From the NCBI RefSeq assembly GCF_036324505.1, contig NC_086356.1:19529528-19593527 (forward strand): DNA of 64,000 nucleotides, written 5' to 3'. The DNA comes from Eleginops maclovinus. Lineage: Eukaryota > Chordata > Actinopteri > Perciformes > Eleginopidae. The first letter of the stretch is position 1. The number at the start of each line of letters is the position of its first letter. This document shows, in pieces, positions 11,214 to 24,133 of the stretch. The notes under the pieces were generated by a model that saw only the letters and a list, made by a program, of their open reading frames with translations, searched no databases and was not told where the DNA came from. The position numbers were made by a program, and so were the translations under genes.

Positions 11214-11910
11214 CAAATAATTATCAGGGCAAATCTGCCACCCTTCTCCCTGTAAACAGCATATCTGGTGTATTTGATTAGAAATAATTAGAAGCAACCA
11301 CAGGAGCGAAAGGCCAATTCCTTTTTAGAGTACAGTGCTATTCTAGTTATATATTTGGCAAAAAACTTCAAAACCAACATTGTCTTGAAACATGTTTAGA
11401 GAGTTCCCAACTTTCACTGAATATTTTATCCAAACCCTGTTTGTTTCTCCCCAAATTACAGGTTGTAGTTTTGCAATACAGTTGCAGGATTTATACACGG
11501 TATAAGACATTAATGCAATTTAAATTAAAAGTTGCTTTGGAGCCGGTGAACATGTGCGTGTGCTCGTCACCGGCTCATGGAAAAACACATTCACACTTTC
11601 ATGTTCTCAAGTAAGCAATGCCACATGCACAGACACTTACATGCACAGACACAAACACATACGCCCATACAGAGTGGCTGATTACAAACCCACATCCCAT
11701 ATTGAGGGATTTATTCATCATATTCTGTGTCATCGCTGGCTATCCATGTTTCATTCATTTAGATCTGCCAGTTTTGGTATAACTGGGAGTCGGAACAGAT
11801 TTATCAGAGATGGGGAGGTGAGTTATTCTAATGTGTGTGGACAGAGAGGGAGAAAGTGAGATGAAGACGGAGAGACGCTACAATGGCAGTGAATGGAGAC
11901 CTCAAGTCTG
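11214..11910. other. no gene recognised
   Basis: Unique sequence with a short imperfect ACATGCACAGACAC repeat near 11625-11665. Confidence 0.5.
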
Positions 11911-12720
11911 CAGCATCGTTCATTATCAAGCCTGCATCATTGTCTTCACCATGAGATAGAGTCTATTCATAAAAGTGACTCTTAAAGAATTGGTATTGGA
12001 TGTCCATTATTTCGGTAGCCTGAGTTCAATCAAAAACATCTTGCTGAATATAGTCATAAAGTAAAAATGTTTTATTTGGTGTACTGAGAAAAACAAATGT
12101 TGAGAAAAGTGCTCAAAGGCACAATGAATCTATTTTTGGGTTGCAGTTGGCACATATCTATTGTCAACAAGGTTACAGTGCTAACCTTTTTTCATTTGGC
12201 ATTTTGCCTAATCTTATCTGGCTTTTATTTTTTTCAGTAGTTAGGGAATTGTCTTTTTTTTAATCAGTTGCAGCATCATTCATTCACAATTCCAACCTTG
12301 TGCCGCAGTCAATGTTTTTTTCACGATGAGTGGATAGTACTAGATAGTCTTTTCATAAAAGTGGCTCTTAATAACTGGGGTTGAATGTTGTGGACTCATT
12401 TTATCAGTCATGCTGTTACAAAAACCTTTCCTCGGAGCGAGTTAAAGACATAAACATCTTCCTGAATACAACCATAAAATGGAACATGTGCTGGTTTTAC
12501 CGAGACAAAAAAGTTAAAGAAAGGGCTTGAAGGCTCAATGAATATGATGTTTAGGTTGTCAATTTGTAAACTAAACAAAGTTACTTTGTGCTTTTGCAAT
12601 TTTGCCTTACTTTATTTGTGTATTTGTTCCAGTAATGTGTCAGCTTGACATAACTGCAGTATCATTCATTTACAAAGCAAACCACTGTAGTCCTGAAACC
12701 TGGGGTTAGCATTTAGCACT
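11911..12720 (+). repeat. diverged tandem units of about 360-386 bp
   Basis: Unit 1 starts at 11911 (cagcatcgttcatta), unit 2 at 12271 (cagcatcattcattca) and a partial unit 3 at 12657 (cagtatcattcattta). Within each unit the order is kept: an atgag...agt(c)ttcataaaagtg segment, an acatcttgctgaata/aacatcttcctgaata segment followed by cataaa, an aaagt/aaggcacaatgaat segment, then a ttttgcct segment. Identity looks around 60-70%. Not a microsatellite or any repeat I recognise. Confidence 0.65.
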
Positions 12721-13235
12721 TCTGGTTCTTCAGTATCACAGACAATGGTTTTCGAACGTGTTTTTGGTGATAAAGTCTGTGGATTACACAAGCTGAAGTG
12801 ATTTAAATGTACATAAAGTACATTAGTAAATACCCCACTGGTTATTGTCCAAAGCATCTTTGTGTCATAAAAACAGCGATTGTTAAGTGACTAAATGAGA
12901 GGATTAAACGTCATCCTCCCAAACATTAGCCGCCTTTAGCTTAGCGGTGGTGACATGAAGTCATGTGACCATCATTCAGTTCCTTTATAGCCCAACGTTA
13001 GCTTTTTACTTCTGCCAATACAATTCACTTTACAACAAACACACAGGGGTGCTAATATGTGGAGATGATCCTGCTGAACACAACATGTGAAGTATCATAA
13101 ACTTGTGTTTGTCACAGAGTTTATTTTACGCAATATTCTGAAATACAATGCAAACATCCCATTGCTTTTTGTCGAGGGAACCCTAGCGATGATAACTGCT
13201 GGGTCAGCCTACAAAAATATTTCATCACTGCACTT

Positions 13236-13390
13236 CACTATTGTCTTCACGATGAGAGTCTATTTATAAAAGTGTCTTTTGTTGCCGATTGATTATATCG
13301 GTCACGCCATAACAAAAGCATTTCCTCTGAGTGAGGTAAAACATCATACATCTTCCTGCATATAGCCATAAAAATGAAAGTAAAGCACAC
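13236..13390 (+). repeat. detached partial copy of the 12-kb tandem unit
   Basis: gtcttcacgatgagagtcta, tttataaaagtg, the cggtcacgcca...aaagcatttcctc segment and atcttcctgcatatagccat follow the same order as 12315-12480 (tcacgatgag, cataaaagtgg, gtcatgctgttacaaaaacc, tttcctcgga, atcttcctgaatacaaccat). It is separated from the other units by about 500 bp of sequence in which I see no clear unit. Confidence 0.6.
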
Positions 13391-13827
13391 ACACTGAAGG
13401 CCATTGAGTGAACGCAGACTGACAGGCACTTCTTCTGCATCCACATCCTGTCCTGCTTGTTTACTCCCGAGAATCTCTTTTGCATTGGCTACAATACCTT
13501 GATGTCACCCATCGATTGTCAGCAGTTAGAGAGAGGCGCGCCATGCCCTGATTAGCATACAATTAGGATTGACCTGCCGCCCCTGGGACCGGACGGAGCG
13601 AGGGATGGATGGAGGGCTTTAGAGGTAGGGAGGATGGGAAAGGGAGGGGGACAGGAGCAGCCTGACACAGTGGCTTCTGTTTCTGCTGACACGTGCAGGA
13701 CACTGCTGGGGTCTCAGAGGGCATTGTGGGCCAAGGTGTGCCAAACCTGTATTGACGTCTGGGAGAGGCGTCTCGGCCTCATGACGGACGCCACTATGAG
13801 GGCTTAATGACGGTCCCAGCTAGAGAA

Positions 13828-13829
<2 letters not shown>
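13391..13829. other. no gene; GC-richer, possible conserved noncoding DNA
   Basis: Includes gattagcatacaattaggat (13550-13570) and a G-rich stretch (13600-13660). Composition and homeodomain-like TAAT motifs differ from nearby repeats, but nothing specific can be assigned. Confidence 0.3.
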
Positions 13830-13895
<66 letters not shown>

Positions 13896-13920
13896 CTGTG
13901 TGTGTGTGTGTGTGTGTGTT
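13830..13920. repeat. (TG)n microsatellite
   Basis: TG tract with three interruptions (TTTG near 13868, TCTG near 13895, end at TTTA). Confidence 0.97.
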
Positions 13921-15082
13921 TATATTAGTGTGCGGAGAAGAGTTGGGCCTTTAAAGCCACACTAAATGTGGTTCTCAGGCTGCAAATAACCCTTACTTTT
14001 TTGCGAATTATGTTTCTTTTTTTTAAAAGTCTATAAATTTCAAACGGTACCAAATGCAAATATGTTCAGTTTATAGTGATATAAAGATTAAGTTTAAGTT
14101 TACAGTTAGTTAGGGTTTACATGATTTGTCGAATGTTTCCCCACAAACAGTGATTGACGATTTTCTTTCTGTAAGTGGGACTGGGGGGGCCCTTCTTACC
14201 TTTTTTAGTATAAAAAACACTAACAGAATGTCCAGAAAACAACTATTGTACACTTTTTTCCTTCTCAGGCACGAAAATGTAACTTCTGAATTTGAGTATT
14301 GTCTTCACCAAACCAAGACTGTTGACTCGTATACCTGCTAACATTAACATGTTCTCATTGTGAGCACTGTGTGTGTTATTATTTAGCTCACCTAGCTGCA
14401 GACACAGATACTTAATATTAAAATAGACCCACATGCCCAAATAATTAAAACTTTGACTTGTTTAACTGTTTAAGGTTTCTTTTTTTATGGTAGAAATGAT
14501 CTATGAACTTAATCTGACATCCGAGTAAATGATCTGAACTGTACCTTTTTAAACGGTGTGTTGAACAGGTGAGTCACTGCAGTGAAGATATGCAGTGCTG
14601 GCTATCTATGAAATGAGTGGAGCACGTTGAAATGTAAAAATGCTCCACTAGAATGAAGCATTGCTTTGTGACACAGTTGTAATTCTCCTGCTGGCCTCTT
14701 AATGACCTCACTTCCCTGTACCTTAATGGAGATATATGTGTTTTAGGATTTGACCTTTCTATTATCTCCTCTCTGTTGTCATCTCACTCTTGCCATTCTT
14801 CTCCCTGCTCTCTTCTCCTGACACACCAATACCTCTGCAGCTGCAGCACTGAAGCCTTAATCAGAAAGTGTGTATCAATAATATTGAATCCAGAAATCCC
14901 CTTGTGTCCTGCGGCGTTTGTTCTGATGCATTGATGTAGTATTGACGGAAACAGGATGGCCAACGGTGACAAATTAAAATGTCAGCCGTGGCAAAGGTGA
15001 GCCTCGCCTCTCCTCGCTACGTCCTTAAGGTTGGGTGACAGGCCATCAGCCGAACGATTCCTGATAAAATGCTGACACCTCA

Positions 15083-15084
<2 letters not shown>
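13921..15084. other. no gene recognised
   Basis: Unique AT-rich sequence. No coding exon or known repeat is supported. Confidence 0.5.

Positions 15085-15136
<52 letters not shown>
15085..15136. repeat. (CA)n microsatellite
   Basis: Pure CA tract of about 26 units. Confidence 0.98.
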
Positions 15137-15138
<2 letters not shown>

Positions 15139-15956
15139 AACAAGGACATTGGTGGCAAGGGGAGTTGCATATTGAAAGGAAGTGAGTCAGGTGAGCAGAC
15201 AGGCGGGGGGATAGGCTGTGACATAAGTCTTGAATAAAAGCTTTCTGGTATTCTGGTTGTAATGGAGCATGTCCATTTTGTATAGGGCTCCCAATCCACA
15301 AATTACAGATAAGTTAATTTACACTTCTTTATTTTCCAGTAAATTATGATTATAGAGTTCAGATGAACACTGTAATTACACAAATGAGAGCGTCTGCCAT
15401 AGAATTAGATTACACAAACTAGAAAGGCATTTAGAGAGTGCAGAACTCCCCCAATGGTGCATTCAAGTGCTCAATGGATGGTTACATTTCTAGAGATTTC
15501 TCTAGTTGTTTTTCCTACTTGAGTTGGTTCAGGAGATTAGAACAAGGAGGTGCACCAGGCTTTGAAAGTAATTTTTGAAGTGGCCAAAAGGTGGTACTAC
15601 AGCTTGTGCATCATATACTTTTTCCCATTAGATAACACTGGAAAATAGACATCTCTGAATCAGCTGATAATATGTTTGGCTGGTGAATTTTCACAGTAAA
15701 AAAGCCCTTATTTAAATCATTGGTTCCTAAAAGTTGTAAAATGTGTTAAAAGCCAAATCATCTTTGGATGCAGAAGAAAGATGCCAGGATGATTAGGTTA
15801 TTTTTGTTCGGGACAGTCAGGCCCCTTTTGCTCCATGCGGCATTCAGCAACTGTAATAGGAGCTAACTGGGACCCACTTCCAAAACTGTATCCATGGGTA
15901 CGGTCAAATTGTCAAACTGGCGCATCATAAATATGTGGGATATTGTAAGTGCAGTC
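15137..15956. other. no gene recognised
   Basis: Unique sequence without recognised features. Confidence 0.5.
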
Positions 15957-16100
15957 GGATTCTCAAAGCACCACAGTCTCTTTTCCTAAGTCCTTTTGAA
16001 TTCTCCTAGCCACTATTCCTTAACCCCGTGACATTTCATGCAAAGGTCAAGGAATAGAGGAGAAGACGATAGGAGGTGATTTTTGGACAATTCGACCGCA
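15957..16100. repeat. hairpin-forming repeat, MITE-like
   Basis: The arm ttctcctagccactattcct plus taacc (about 16001-16025) pairs with ggtcaaggaatagaggagaa (about 16045-16066). Outer parts (cctaagtccttttg) resemble ends of short fish MITEs, but no target duplication was found. Confidence 0.4.
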
Positions 16101-17728
16101 ACCCAGTTCTCTTTATACATCAATGGCTTAGAGTCTTTATGTAGAAACAACATGGATGGACAAATAACTTTTATTTTGAAAAGTGTTTAAAAACTTGAAT
16201 TTTCTGACCCTAACCCTTGGAAAAAATATTTCCACTAATTCTAAAACCATGTGAATGTAGTTCAAATGCAGTGTTTTGATCTTCTCCAAATGTTTACATG
16301 TTTTTCTTTTGCCCATGCTTCAACCTTCCACCAATTGTCATGAAAATCAGGCAAGTAGTTTTTCTGTAATCCATCTGACAAACAGAAGTCGACAACATAA
16401 CCTCCTGTAATTCTAATACTGGTGCACATTTGTGTCCTTTAGCATGAGTAGGCTTGATGCACGTTGATTTCATGCAGCGTGTTTGGAGGAGTGAAATGAA
16501 ACGAGGACAGAGTGACGGAGGACCCGAGTGCCAGGCATGCTGTCAACATTTAAATATCATGAGGCCTTGTGCGTGCGCTCCCAGCCATCTTCCCACACAC
16601 AGATAGAGTATATGATAACTGCAAAAAATCACTGATCAAGCTTTGCTAGAGCTTAAGCCTCCTTGTCTCTTCTGACTGTTTTGACAGTTGATCTGGATGT
16701 AATTGCGGCTACTTATAAATGTACTCCTCCACACAGTAATCTGTTAATGTCATTCTCCTGATGTTCCAGCTGTTCTGCGATTGTAATGGAGCTGCGTTGT
16801 TGATGAGCATAACTCTGACAGCCAACTGTCCAACCAGCCTGGGAATGAAACGCTACCCCCGGCCTCAGGAGGAGCCTCATCAGCCATCCGGGGTCAAGGA
16901 CTGCCACTGATTGACAGCTCCGGTTAACTTAGCTCCACATTAAGTCATTGTGTTTACACGACACGCATCCTAACTTTCCCGGAGACTAACGAGTGATTTG
17001 ACTGTGAGGGTGTCTGGTTTCCAAAAGCCAGAGGACTGCTCTGAGATCCTGCTGTTGTAAGTAATGGATGGAGGGAGTGGTTCTGTCGGTATCAGGTTTG
17101 TTTTATTCATGTTCTCTGTTGCAATATTAAGCCCGCTATCGAGCCATCCTTGACTGACCTGTGCTGACGGAGCCTCTGCAGCACGAGGTACAGATACTCC
17201 TCTGTAGCCCAGATTCAGCCTGATCAACACGAGCTCTCGTCTAATTTATGCATCAGCATGCGATTTACAGAAGAACCATTAGCATAGCATCTGTCAACAC
17301 AGTCCAATACATCTTGAGGAAAATGGTTTCATAAGAGGATAAATCTGCATCATCCTGCCCGTTACTTAGAACCGAGATAAACAATTGTTCTGTAAATGGC
17401 ATTGTGATACGATGCCTATGCATTTAAAAGTAAAAACATGGGCAGTAAAAGGCAAACAGGTCAGCTACTTCTCCACCCCCACACACACACAAACAATGCC
17501 GCTCCATTCCCCTCAATCGTCCCCTGATAAAAAAACAACTCTGAGTTTGTTTTGTCCTATACTAAAAGTCGCCTGTCATTGAAAGTTTGGCATCGTCCAG
17601 ACAAATCAATAAATGTGGATCCGCCTTCCTTACTGTGTGAGCCGTCGACTGTATGCTTTATTTAACATCAAAGACATGCAATGTTAATTTTCAGGTTGTG
17701 CTTTGTGTCTGTACTGTGACATCTCTTT
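16101..17728. other. no gene recognised
   Basis: Mostly unique. The parts at 16460-16620 and 16880-17230 are less AT-rich and lack repeat similarity, so they could hold conserved noncoding DNA. No exon with a splice context was found. Confidence 0.45.
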
Positions 17729-17896
17729 TAACCCTCTGTTTTAAGCCAGAGCCTAGTTTGCTCTGATTGGTTAGCTGGCCGGGTCTTTTGTGATTGCGCT
17801 AATGCTTATCCTATCACGTACAATGTGTTGGAGCTCTAGCCAATAGAAGTGTAACATAGGGATGTCACTATGTTACAGGGATAAACAAAGGAGTGT
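17729..17896 (-). mobile_element. TTAA-type MITE, partial copy
   Basis: The reverse complement carries the family's ctctgg...cagagggt, ggccagctaaccaatcagag, cacattgtacgtga, ttctattggct and agtgacatc landmarks. Both outer ends are missing. Confidence 0.8.
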
Positions 17897-19592
17897 AATT
17901 ATAATGCTCTTGCAATGATTAGTCCTTGATCTAAAGCTAAACAATGTCAAATTTTCAAGGGTAACTATTTTTGGAAATGTATGGAATATTCACCAACATG
18001 CAACAAAAGCACACATTTCATATACAAATCACGTTTTAATTAGCGTCAAACACCTAGAAAAGACAAGACCTGAACACAGTTTAGTTGATTCTCACTGTTT
18101 CTAGTCTTTGTGCGAGTTATACCTTACAGACATGAAGGCGATATAAATCATTCTATCTAACTCTTGATAAAAAAAGTTTGTTTCCCAAAACTATTATCTC
18201 TTTGTTGGACACAACCACTGAAAAGCGGCCTAATCTAAAAATGATGGCAATGTGTAAAAACAACACTATGTTACGTTTAATGTCAATTTTTGAAATATCT
18301 TCCTCCATCTCCAAACACAAAAAGGCACAATCCTGCTAACATTTAACAAGTGAATCATCATTTATCTAAATTCATTTTTGACACCGCAGTACGAATGTGT
18401 AGGCAGGTTCTGGCATTTATCCACACGAGACAACATTTTTAACATTTATAGGTGTGAAACTGCCATCTAAGTGTGGATAAAGTATGGTCCATAAAGACGT
18501 GATCCATTTGATTTAGGAAGCATTCAGCAAAGTAAATGGCTGTTACAGTTATAATTATAGTAGCATTAATATATTTTTTTTCTACTTTGAGCACCAAAGT
18601 ATCTTACAATGCATCAAAATAAAGTGCTAGAGTATATGAATTAAGCTCTTGGAAATAGCATGTCCAACGGATTCTGTCTCAGTGAGTTTCTGTCGAGAGA
18701 GATCCTTGGCTCATTTTCATTTCAAGTCGCAGCTGTAATGGAGACACCGGTCACTTCTATTTCTGTCTCTGTTCCCCGCTCAGTGTTTCTCTCCTCAGTG
18801 TGACAAATGGACACCAAACAAGTCCATGAGTGACTTTTCAACTATTCATTTATGCTGTATATGTTTTCAAGTTATATTTGTGTGGCAGTAAGTCATTTTA
18901 GCTTCATACTGTTGGCCATCTTTATTTATGGCAGCTTGCACACACACACAAAGTGCTGTAATGTCTCTCTGGGAAGCATTTCAATTCTCATGGTGATTTT
19001 ATTTTTTTTATTACACAGACAAGAAAACCAAAAGATTTGAGTGAGTGCCAATAAATGACAACCTGTCAAAACTACAATCTTAGATGTTATGAGTAATGTT
19101 TATTAAATTACAGTTTAGCTACTTGAAGTTGTTTTGAATGTGTGAAACTGCAGATAGGACATTTTATCACAAAGTGCTTCAGTAGAGTTGTGTGTTGCTG
19201 TGCTTGGAGAGGAGAATGGACATGTTACGTGTTGTTTGACTACATTGGTTTCACATGAATATTTAGGTTGCCATTGTTAACATGACATGAATTCTTCTGG
19301 GCAACGGCAACATAAAAACATCATATGGGACCTTATATACTACTTAGTGCATTCTGTGTGACTGAGTATGTTTATCTCTCATGCTGGTCAGTGGATAACC
19401 TTTCAGAGAAAACTGCATAATGAAATAAATGTACTGATTGTGTGTGCAACTTACAGTCAGTTGATACAATCTGTAAACTCAAAATGACTGTTTTTTCCTA
19501 ATTTTGAGGGTTAATCTGGCAACCCTCCTTGTTTTTGGTCTCCTCCAGCTCCTGAGGGAAATATCTGCCTAGTTGCTAAATGCTTCACTATG
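17897..19592. other. no gene recognised
   Basis: AT-rich unique DNA. Only short open frames, with no domain features. Confidence 0.5.
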
Positions 19593-19600
19593 ATTAGCAA

Positions 19601-20501
19601 CAGTGTTGGGCAAGTTACTTCCAAAATGTAATACAGTACATATTACTTATTACTGTCTTTTTAAAGTAATAAGTTCCATTTCATTACTGTCTCTGAACTG
19701 TAATGCGTTACACTACTTTTGCGTTACTTTGAGTTGCTTTCACCAAAATAACTGCAAAAGTATGGCTTTAAAAGCTCAAATGTATTTATTGCAGCTCATT
19801 AATTAAAGCCATCTATCTATCTGTCAGTACATGCTGAACATTAGGAAAAGAGCTAATAGAAATAGAAATAGAAATTAAACTCATGTTGGATATTAAACTA
19901 ATGCGCTGTTTAACTGGGTTAAGTTACATTTGCTGTGTGTTATTAATAACATGTTAGTGGAGCCTCTGCACGGCCCTGTGACCTGCTGTATGAACGAGTC
20001 TCTATGGCAACGTTAGCTCATCTGGTCATTGGTCTGTTAACGGGGATTTGGCTGACAAGCTTTCTAAAAGCCGGCGATTCCAGAGAGGACAGAGGCTGCA
20101 GATCTTCAACACTCTGCCACGAGTCTCTGAACTTCTCGGGGTTCAAGCAGCAGACCCAAAAGTTACCTTCTGTTGCTTCGGCCTGCAGCTCTGCATTGCA
20201 AGCCTGCAGCTATCAATCGTAAATCTGTTTCTGCAGCCCTCTTAACCAATAGTAAACAGGCTTACTGAGTTACTATTCTACCAGAACAATTATTTCTCTG
20301 GTGTCGGAATGTCTCGCGGTGTTTGTGAATTCTTAGAAACTAAACACCACATCATTTCGGGTTAAAATGTGTTGTAACTGCGTTGCTGAGAATTGAACGG
20401 GTATTATATTACCCAAATTTCAGAAGTAATGCGTTAATGCTAAAGGTAATACGTTACTGTAACTCCGTTACTTTTGTAACGCGTTACACCCAACAACACT
20501 G
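19601..20501. mobile_element. hAT-type non-autonomous element, complete
   Basis: 901 bp starting CAGTGTTGGGCAAGTTACTT and ending GTTACACCCAACAACACTG, flanked by a perfect 8-bp duplication ATTAGCAA (19593-19600 and 20502-20509). Termini of the CAGTG...CACTG type and 8-bp duplications are hallmarks of hAT transposition. Subterminal regions are full of GTTAC/GTAAC motifs (likely transposase sites): acgttactgtaactccgtta and cttttgtaacgcgttac. The interior has no transposase, so it would need a transposase in trans. Short open frames at 20004-20245 are not convincing genes. Confidence 0.9.
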
Positions 20502-20509
20502 ATTAGCAA

Positions 20510-21502
20510 CTGGCCACTTATTCGTCTCTGTATTCTGACATACCATGGTTCTTTAGAGCGTCAGAATACAACACTGGTAAAAGTGATAATAGTGAACTGA
20601 AAAAAGTGATGTTTTGGGCTGTAGAACAAACAGAAAATGCTAAAAGACACTTATTTTATCACCTGTATAATACATGGTGCAGATATAATCACTCTTTTCA
20701 AAATGCAGTTTGGCAGCATAACAGCTAATCAAGTCTCCTGTCAATACACACAGTTTGTACACACACTACTATTAAATAAGTATCTTAGATCTGAAGAGCT
20801 CGCACTCAACACTGCAATACGCCTGTCTAAATCTAAAGTTCATAGATACTCCTTCCATTTTAGTAATAATTAGGAACAATTTACCTACATCGGTTATCTG
20901 TTTTGACTGTAAGAATAAAGTATTTTTCTGTGTTTCTTTATTTTTGCTGACAAAGTTTATGGGTTTCGAGTCATTCAGTAAAACTTCTGTCAAGAACAAA
21001 GAAAAAACTTTGAACTGACTGGCTTAAAATATTCTTAAATGATTCAAGAGAAGGTTTTGTTTCTGTGTTGAGGATTTATTTTAAAGGTTTTATATTCACA
21101 CTCTTAACACTTCAGATTGAAAGCTATATGGCCGTTCCTCTAAATTGCTCTTTTGTGAAGATTAGCACTAAATTATGGAGACATAAATGGTGATCTACAT
21201 AAAATTACACCTGCAAACATTCACACTGAATCATTTGCAGTGAAGCGTGCTTAGTGAGACACCATCTCCTTCATGTCACAACAAAGTCCAATCTCGAGGT
21301 CGTTACAGGAAGTCGTTCCTCCCTTATTTCCCTTCATCTCCATCATTTCTCATCTATTACCATCTTTCTCTCTCGCTTTCCTCCCTGCCTAATCTTCATT
21401 ATCCCCCCTCCTTCCTCCCTGCTTTCCTCTCTCATCTGCATTTTTTTAAAACTTTCTACCTATGTTTCTTAGCTTTCCCAGTGCTTTGATTAAGTGATGT
21501 TT
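20510..21502. other. no gene recognised
   Basis: Unique AT-rich DNA, with a pyrimidine-rich tract at 21310-21450 (CTCC/TTCC type). Confidence 0.5.
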
Positions 21503-21870
21503 CAGAATCAGAATCAAGTTCATTACCAGGTAAGTTTACACAAGGAATTTACTGTGGTGCATGGTGGTGCAAACGTAAACAACATAAGAAAAAACATATA
21601 ATGATTATAAAAAGAAAATATATTTTAGAAAAGAAGAAAACGATTTAGAATTAAAAAAGTATAAAAGACAGAAGTGTCTATATACAAAAAAAACTTGGAA
21701 CAATGAATATATGACAAACTGCAGTGTGTTCTATTTTAAAGTGGAGGGCTGTGCAGAAATCTGAAGAAGAAATAAATACAGTATTGTGGAAAGTCGCGCA
21801 GATATGAGAGGTAGATGCAGATATATGCAAAATATATTCAGAGTGATGCTTAGACTGGCAGTGGGTTAAA
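21503..21870 (-). mobile_element. non-LTR retrotransposon 3'-end relic
   Basis: The plus strand reads cagaatcagaatcaagttca, then ccaggtaagtttacac and aaggaatttactgtggtgc. Read in reverse, this is the common fish LINE tail ending in repeated TTCTGATTCTGA. The body beyond it (to about 21870) is non-coding UTR-like. Confidence 0.6.
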
Positions 21871-22319
21871 AACGGACCCTGTGCAGCTGATCCTCTCCTA
21901 CCTACAACCCAACGGGGGTTTGGGAGGGAACATCCAGTGAGATGGAAGGCAGAGGACAGCGAGGGACCCAGGGGGGAGGGGGGGGGGGGAGGATTACGTA
22001 ACAGCGAACCTGTCATTACTACATCTCATCCTCAAACAATCTGTTTCTTTGAAAGTGCCTGCACTCCGGAGTCGTTTGAAGCACCAGCACACACTTTGCT
22101 ATCACTCAAGTGCTGCGTGAAAAAAAGAAAACTTGAATAGTACAAGGAGGATAAAAAAAACTGAAAAACAGACAGATCATTTTACAGATAGAAATTAAAG
22201 ACAATGAGGGAGGGAGATTCAGCGAGGCATGGATGACAGCTTGTGACGCCACATTAGTCATTGTGCAAGAAGAGAGAGGTATCTATACGCTGCCTCTTTA
22301 GTGCTGTCTCCTCTAATAG
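21871..22319. other. no gene; G-rich tract
   Basis: Includes GGGGGGAGGGGGGGGGGGAGG around 21971-21991, able to form G-quadruplexes. No coding content supported. Confidence 0.5.
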
Positions 22320-22457
<138 letters not shown>

Positions 22458-22765
22458 TTGTTTGAGAGGCCCACAGCCCTCGGTGCGTCCCGCCAAAGCT
22501 GCCTGTGTTTAGACAGCGGCTGCAGCAGTGTTGATGGAAACACACAGGGGAGGGAGGCGGGGGGAGGCAGGGCAGTGCTAATTGGGCCAGAAGATCGGGG
22601 TCAGGGAGAAAGAATGAGATGGAGGAGAGACAGAGAGTCCTCCAGGCCTCCGGTGGCTCACTGCTTAATGAGGCGTCTCTCTCGTAATTAGCAGACGGTA
22701 ATTAACGCTCGGATCACCTGGGTCTCTGCGGGTCACATTCGCTCTCTCCAGGCTTGGGCAGTAAC
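22458..22765. other. no gene; possible conserved noncoding element
   Basis: A purine-rich part (22540-22640) is followed by 22655-22735, where cgtaattagcagacggtaat has two TAATTA-type homeodomain cores about 10 bases apart. Typical of developmental enhancers, but not proven. Confidence 0.3.
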
Positions 22766-23265
22766 CAGTGCTGGGGTAGTTACCCAAAAAGTATTGCATT
22801 ACCCACCATGAGTGACAAAAAAATAAATAATGCCTTACTTTACTAAATCACTCCCTGCTGAAAGTTATTTGTTATAAGTTACTTTACGTGTAGATTACTC
22901 TGTTACATCACCCGAGAGGCTCAATAAATCAAATGAAAAAAAAACGATATAAAGTTAAACCTCATTAATGCCCGGATCAGAACCAGGCCTTAATATTTAA
23001 GGACAACACTGAACACAGACTCTGTTTGAATATCAGCTCTGATTCCTTTTGCTTGGTTTCCATCACAATACTTGTGAAGGTAGCTTGAATATGTTTCGGA
23101 AAGATGGCGATTCCACCATTGTAGACCCTAAAGTAACGACAGTAAGGAGATCATTCCATGCTAAGTGACTGTAACGTAATTACTGCTGTTATCAACAGTG
23201 ACCTGTTTCGTTACTGCGTTACAGACTAATGTAATCTAATTACAGTAATGCATTACTTTGTATAG
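22766..23265. mobile_element. hAT-like MITE, degraded
   Basis: Left end CAGTGCTGGGGTAGTTACCC and GTTAC/GTAAC-rich flanks (gttactttacgtgtagatta; ggtttcgttactgcgttaca-type on the right) resemble the 19601-20501 element and its relatives. The right boundary and target duplication are not clear. Confidence 0.6.
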
Positions 23266-23765
23266 ACTTCTCTGCCTTGTCTTGATTTAAGATGACATAT
23301 TGTTCTGCTGCCTTACATAATACACTTAGTAAAACAACATCTGAGTGATATTTCCTAAAATTGATTGACAGAAAAAGATGGCCGCCCGCAGGAAAGTTGT
23401 TGGCTTGTTTACAGCTTTAGCAGTCAACTCAGGTTAGCCTTTATTAGCAATACCGACTGATAACTACACTTTTTTTTTGTATTTTGTGAACACAAACATT
23501 GTAGCAACAATCCACAGAGGAAGAGCAGTACCATGTGTACAGTTTATTTAATGTGACACAAATAATACAGCTTCAAATTTTATATTATCAAAGTGTTCTC
23601 TTAATATTCAAGTGCAAAGACGATGATGATGATCTCAGATGATCTCTGGTGTGGCGAGATATCTCCGAGTTTATAAGTAAGAATTCTGACATCGGAGCAT
23701 TCCAATTAAAATTCCGACTGGGAACTTGATACTCCCGCTTCGCAGTACAACTGGAACGCACCACA
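23266..23765. other. no gene recognised
   Basis: Unique sequence. The part 23640-23760 (ttataagtaagaattctgac...aattccgactgggaactt) has a MITE-like look but only one copy is visible here. Confidence 0.4.
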
Positions 23766-23872
23766 AGCCTTGGCTAATAAAGCCATTCCTTCCATACACA
23801 CATATATAGATTAATCTACGGCTGCATCTAAACCAGCTTGTGTGTATTGTGTTCTGTGTGTTGCTGCTGAAT
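23766..23872 (+). repeat. direct repeat, first copy
   Basis: gccttggctaataaagccat to ttgctgctga matches 24134-24247 at roughly 80%, with small indels. The spacing is about 370 bp. Confidence 0.75.
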
Positions 23873-24133
23873 ATATGGGATACAATTCTTGTCACTAAAT
23901 CTCTGTGAATGTGGTCTTAGAAACACGGTGGAGCCATACAAACTGCAAGTCAAAATTAGTGGCATGAATTCTGGTCAAAAGATAATATTTTTAAACAAAC
24001 TGCATGCTGCAATCTCCAAGTAGTGAGTGTTTTTTTGCAAATTAGGGTCAATTGAAATGGACTGTAAACTCAACATGGATTTTTGTTTATTGTTTGGGTC
24101 CTCTGCAGACCTAGCGTCCTCTCCCTGTAGCTC

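Noticed and set aside
20004..20245. Two overlapping 65-72 codon frames
   Set aside because: They lie inside the non-autonomous hAT element and show no transposase motif.
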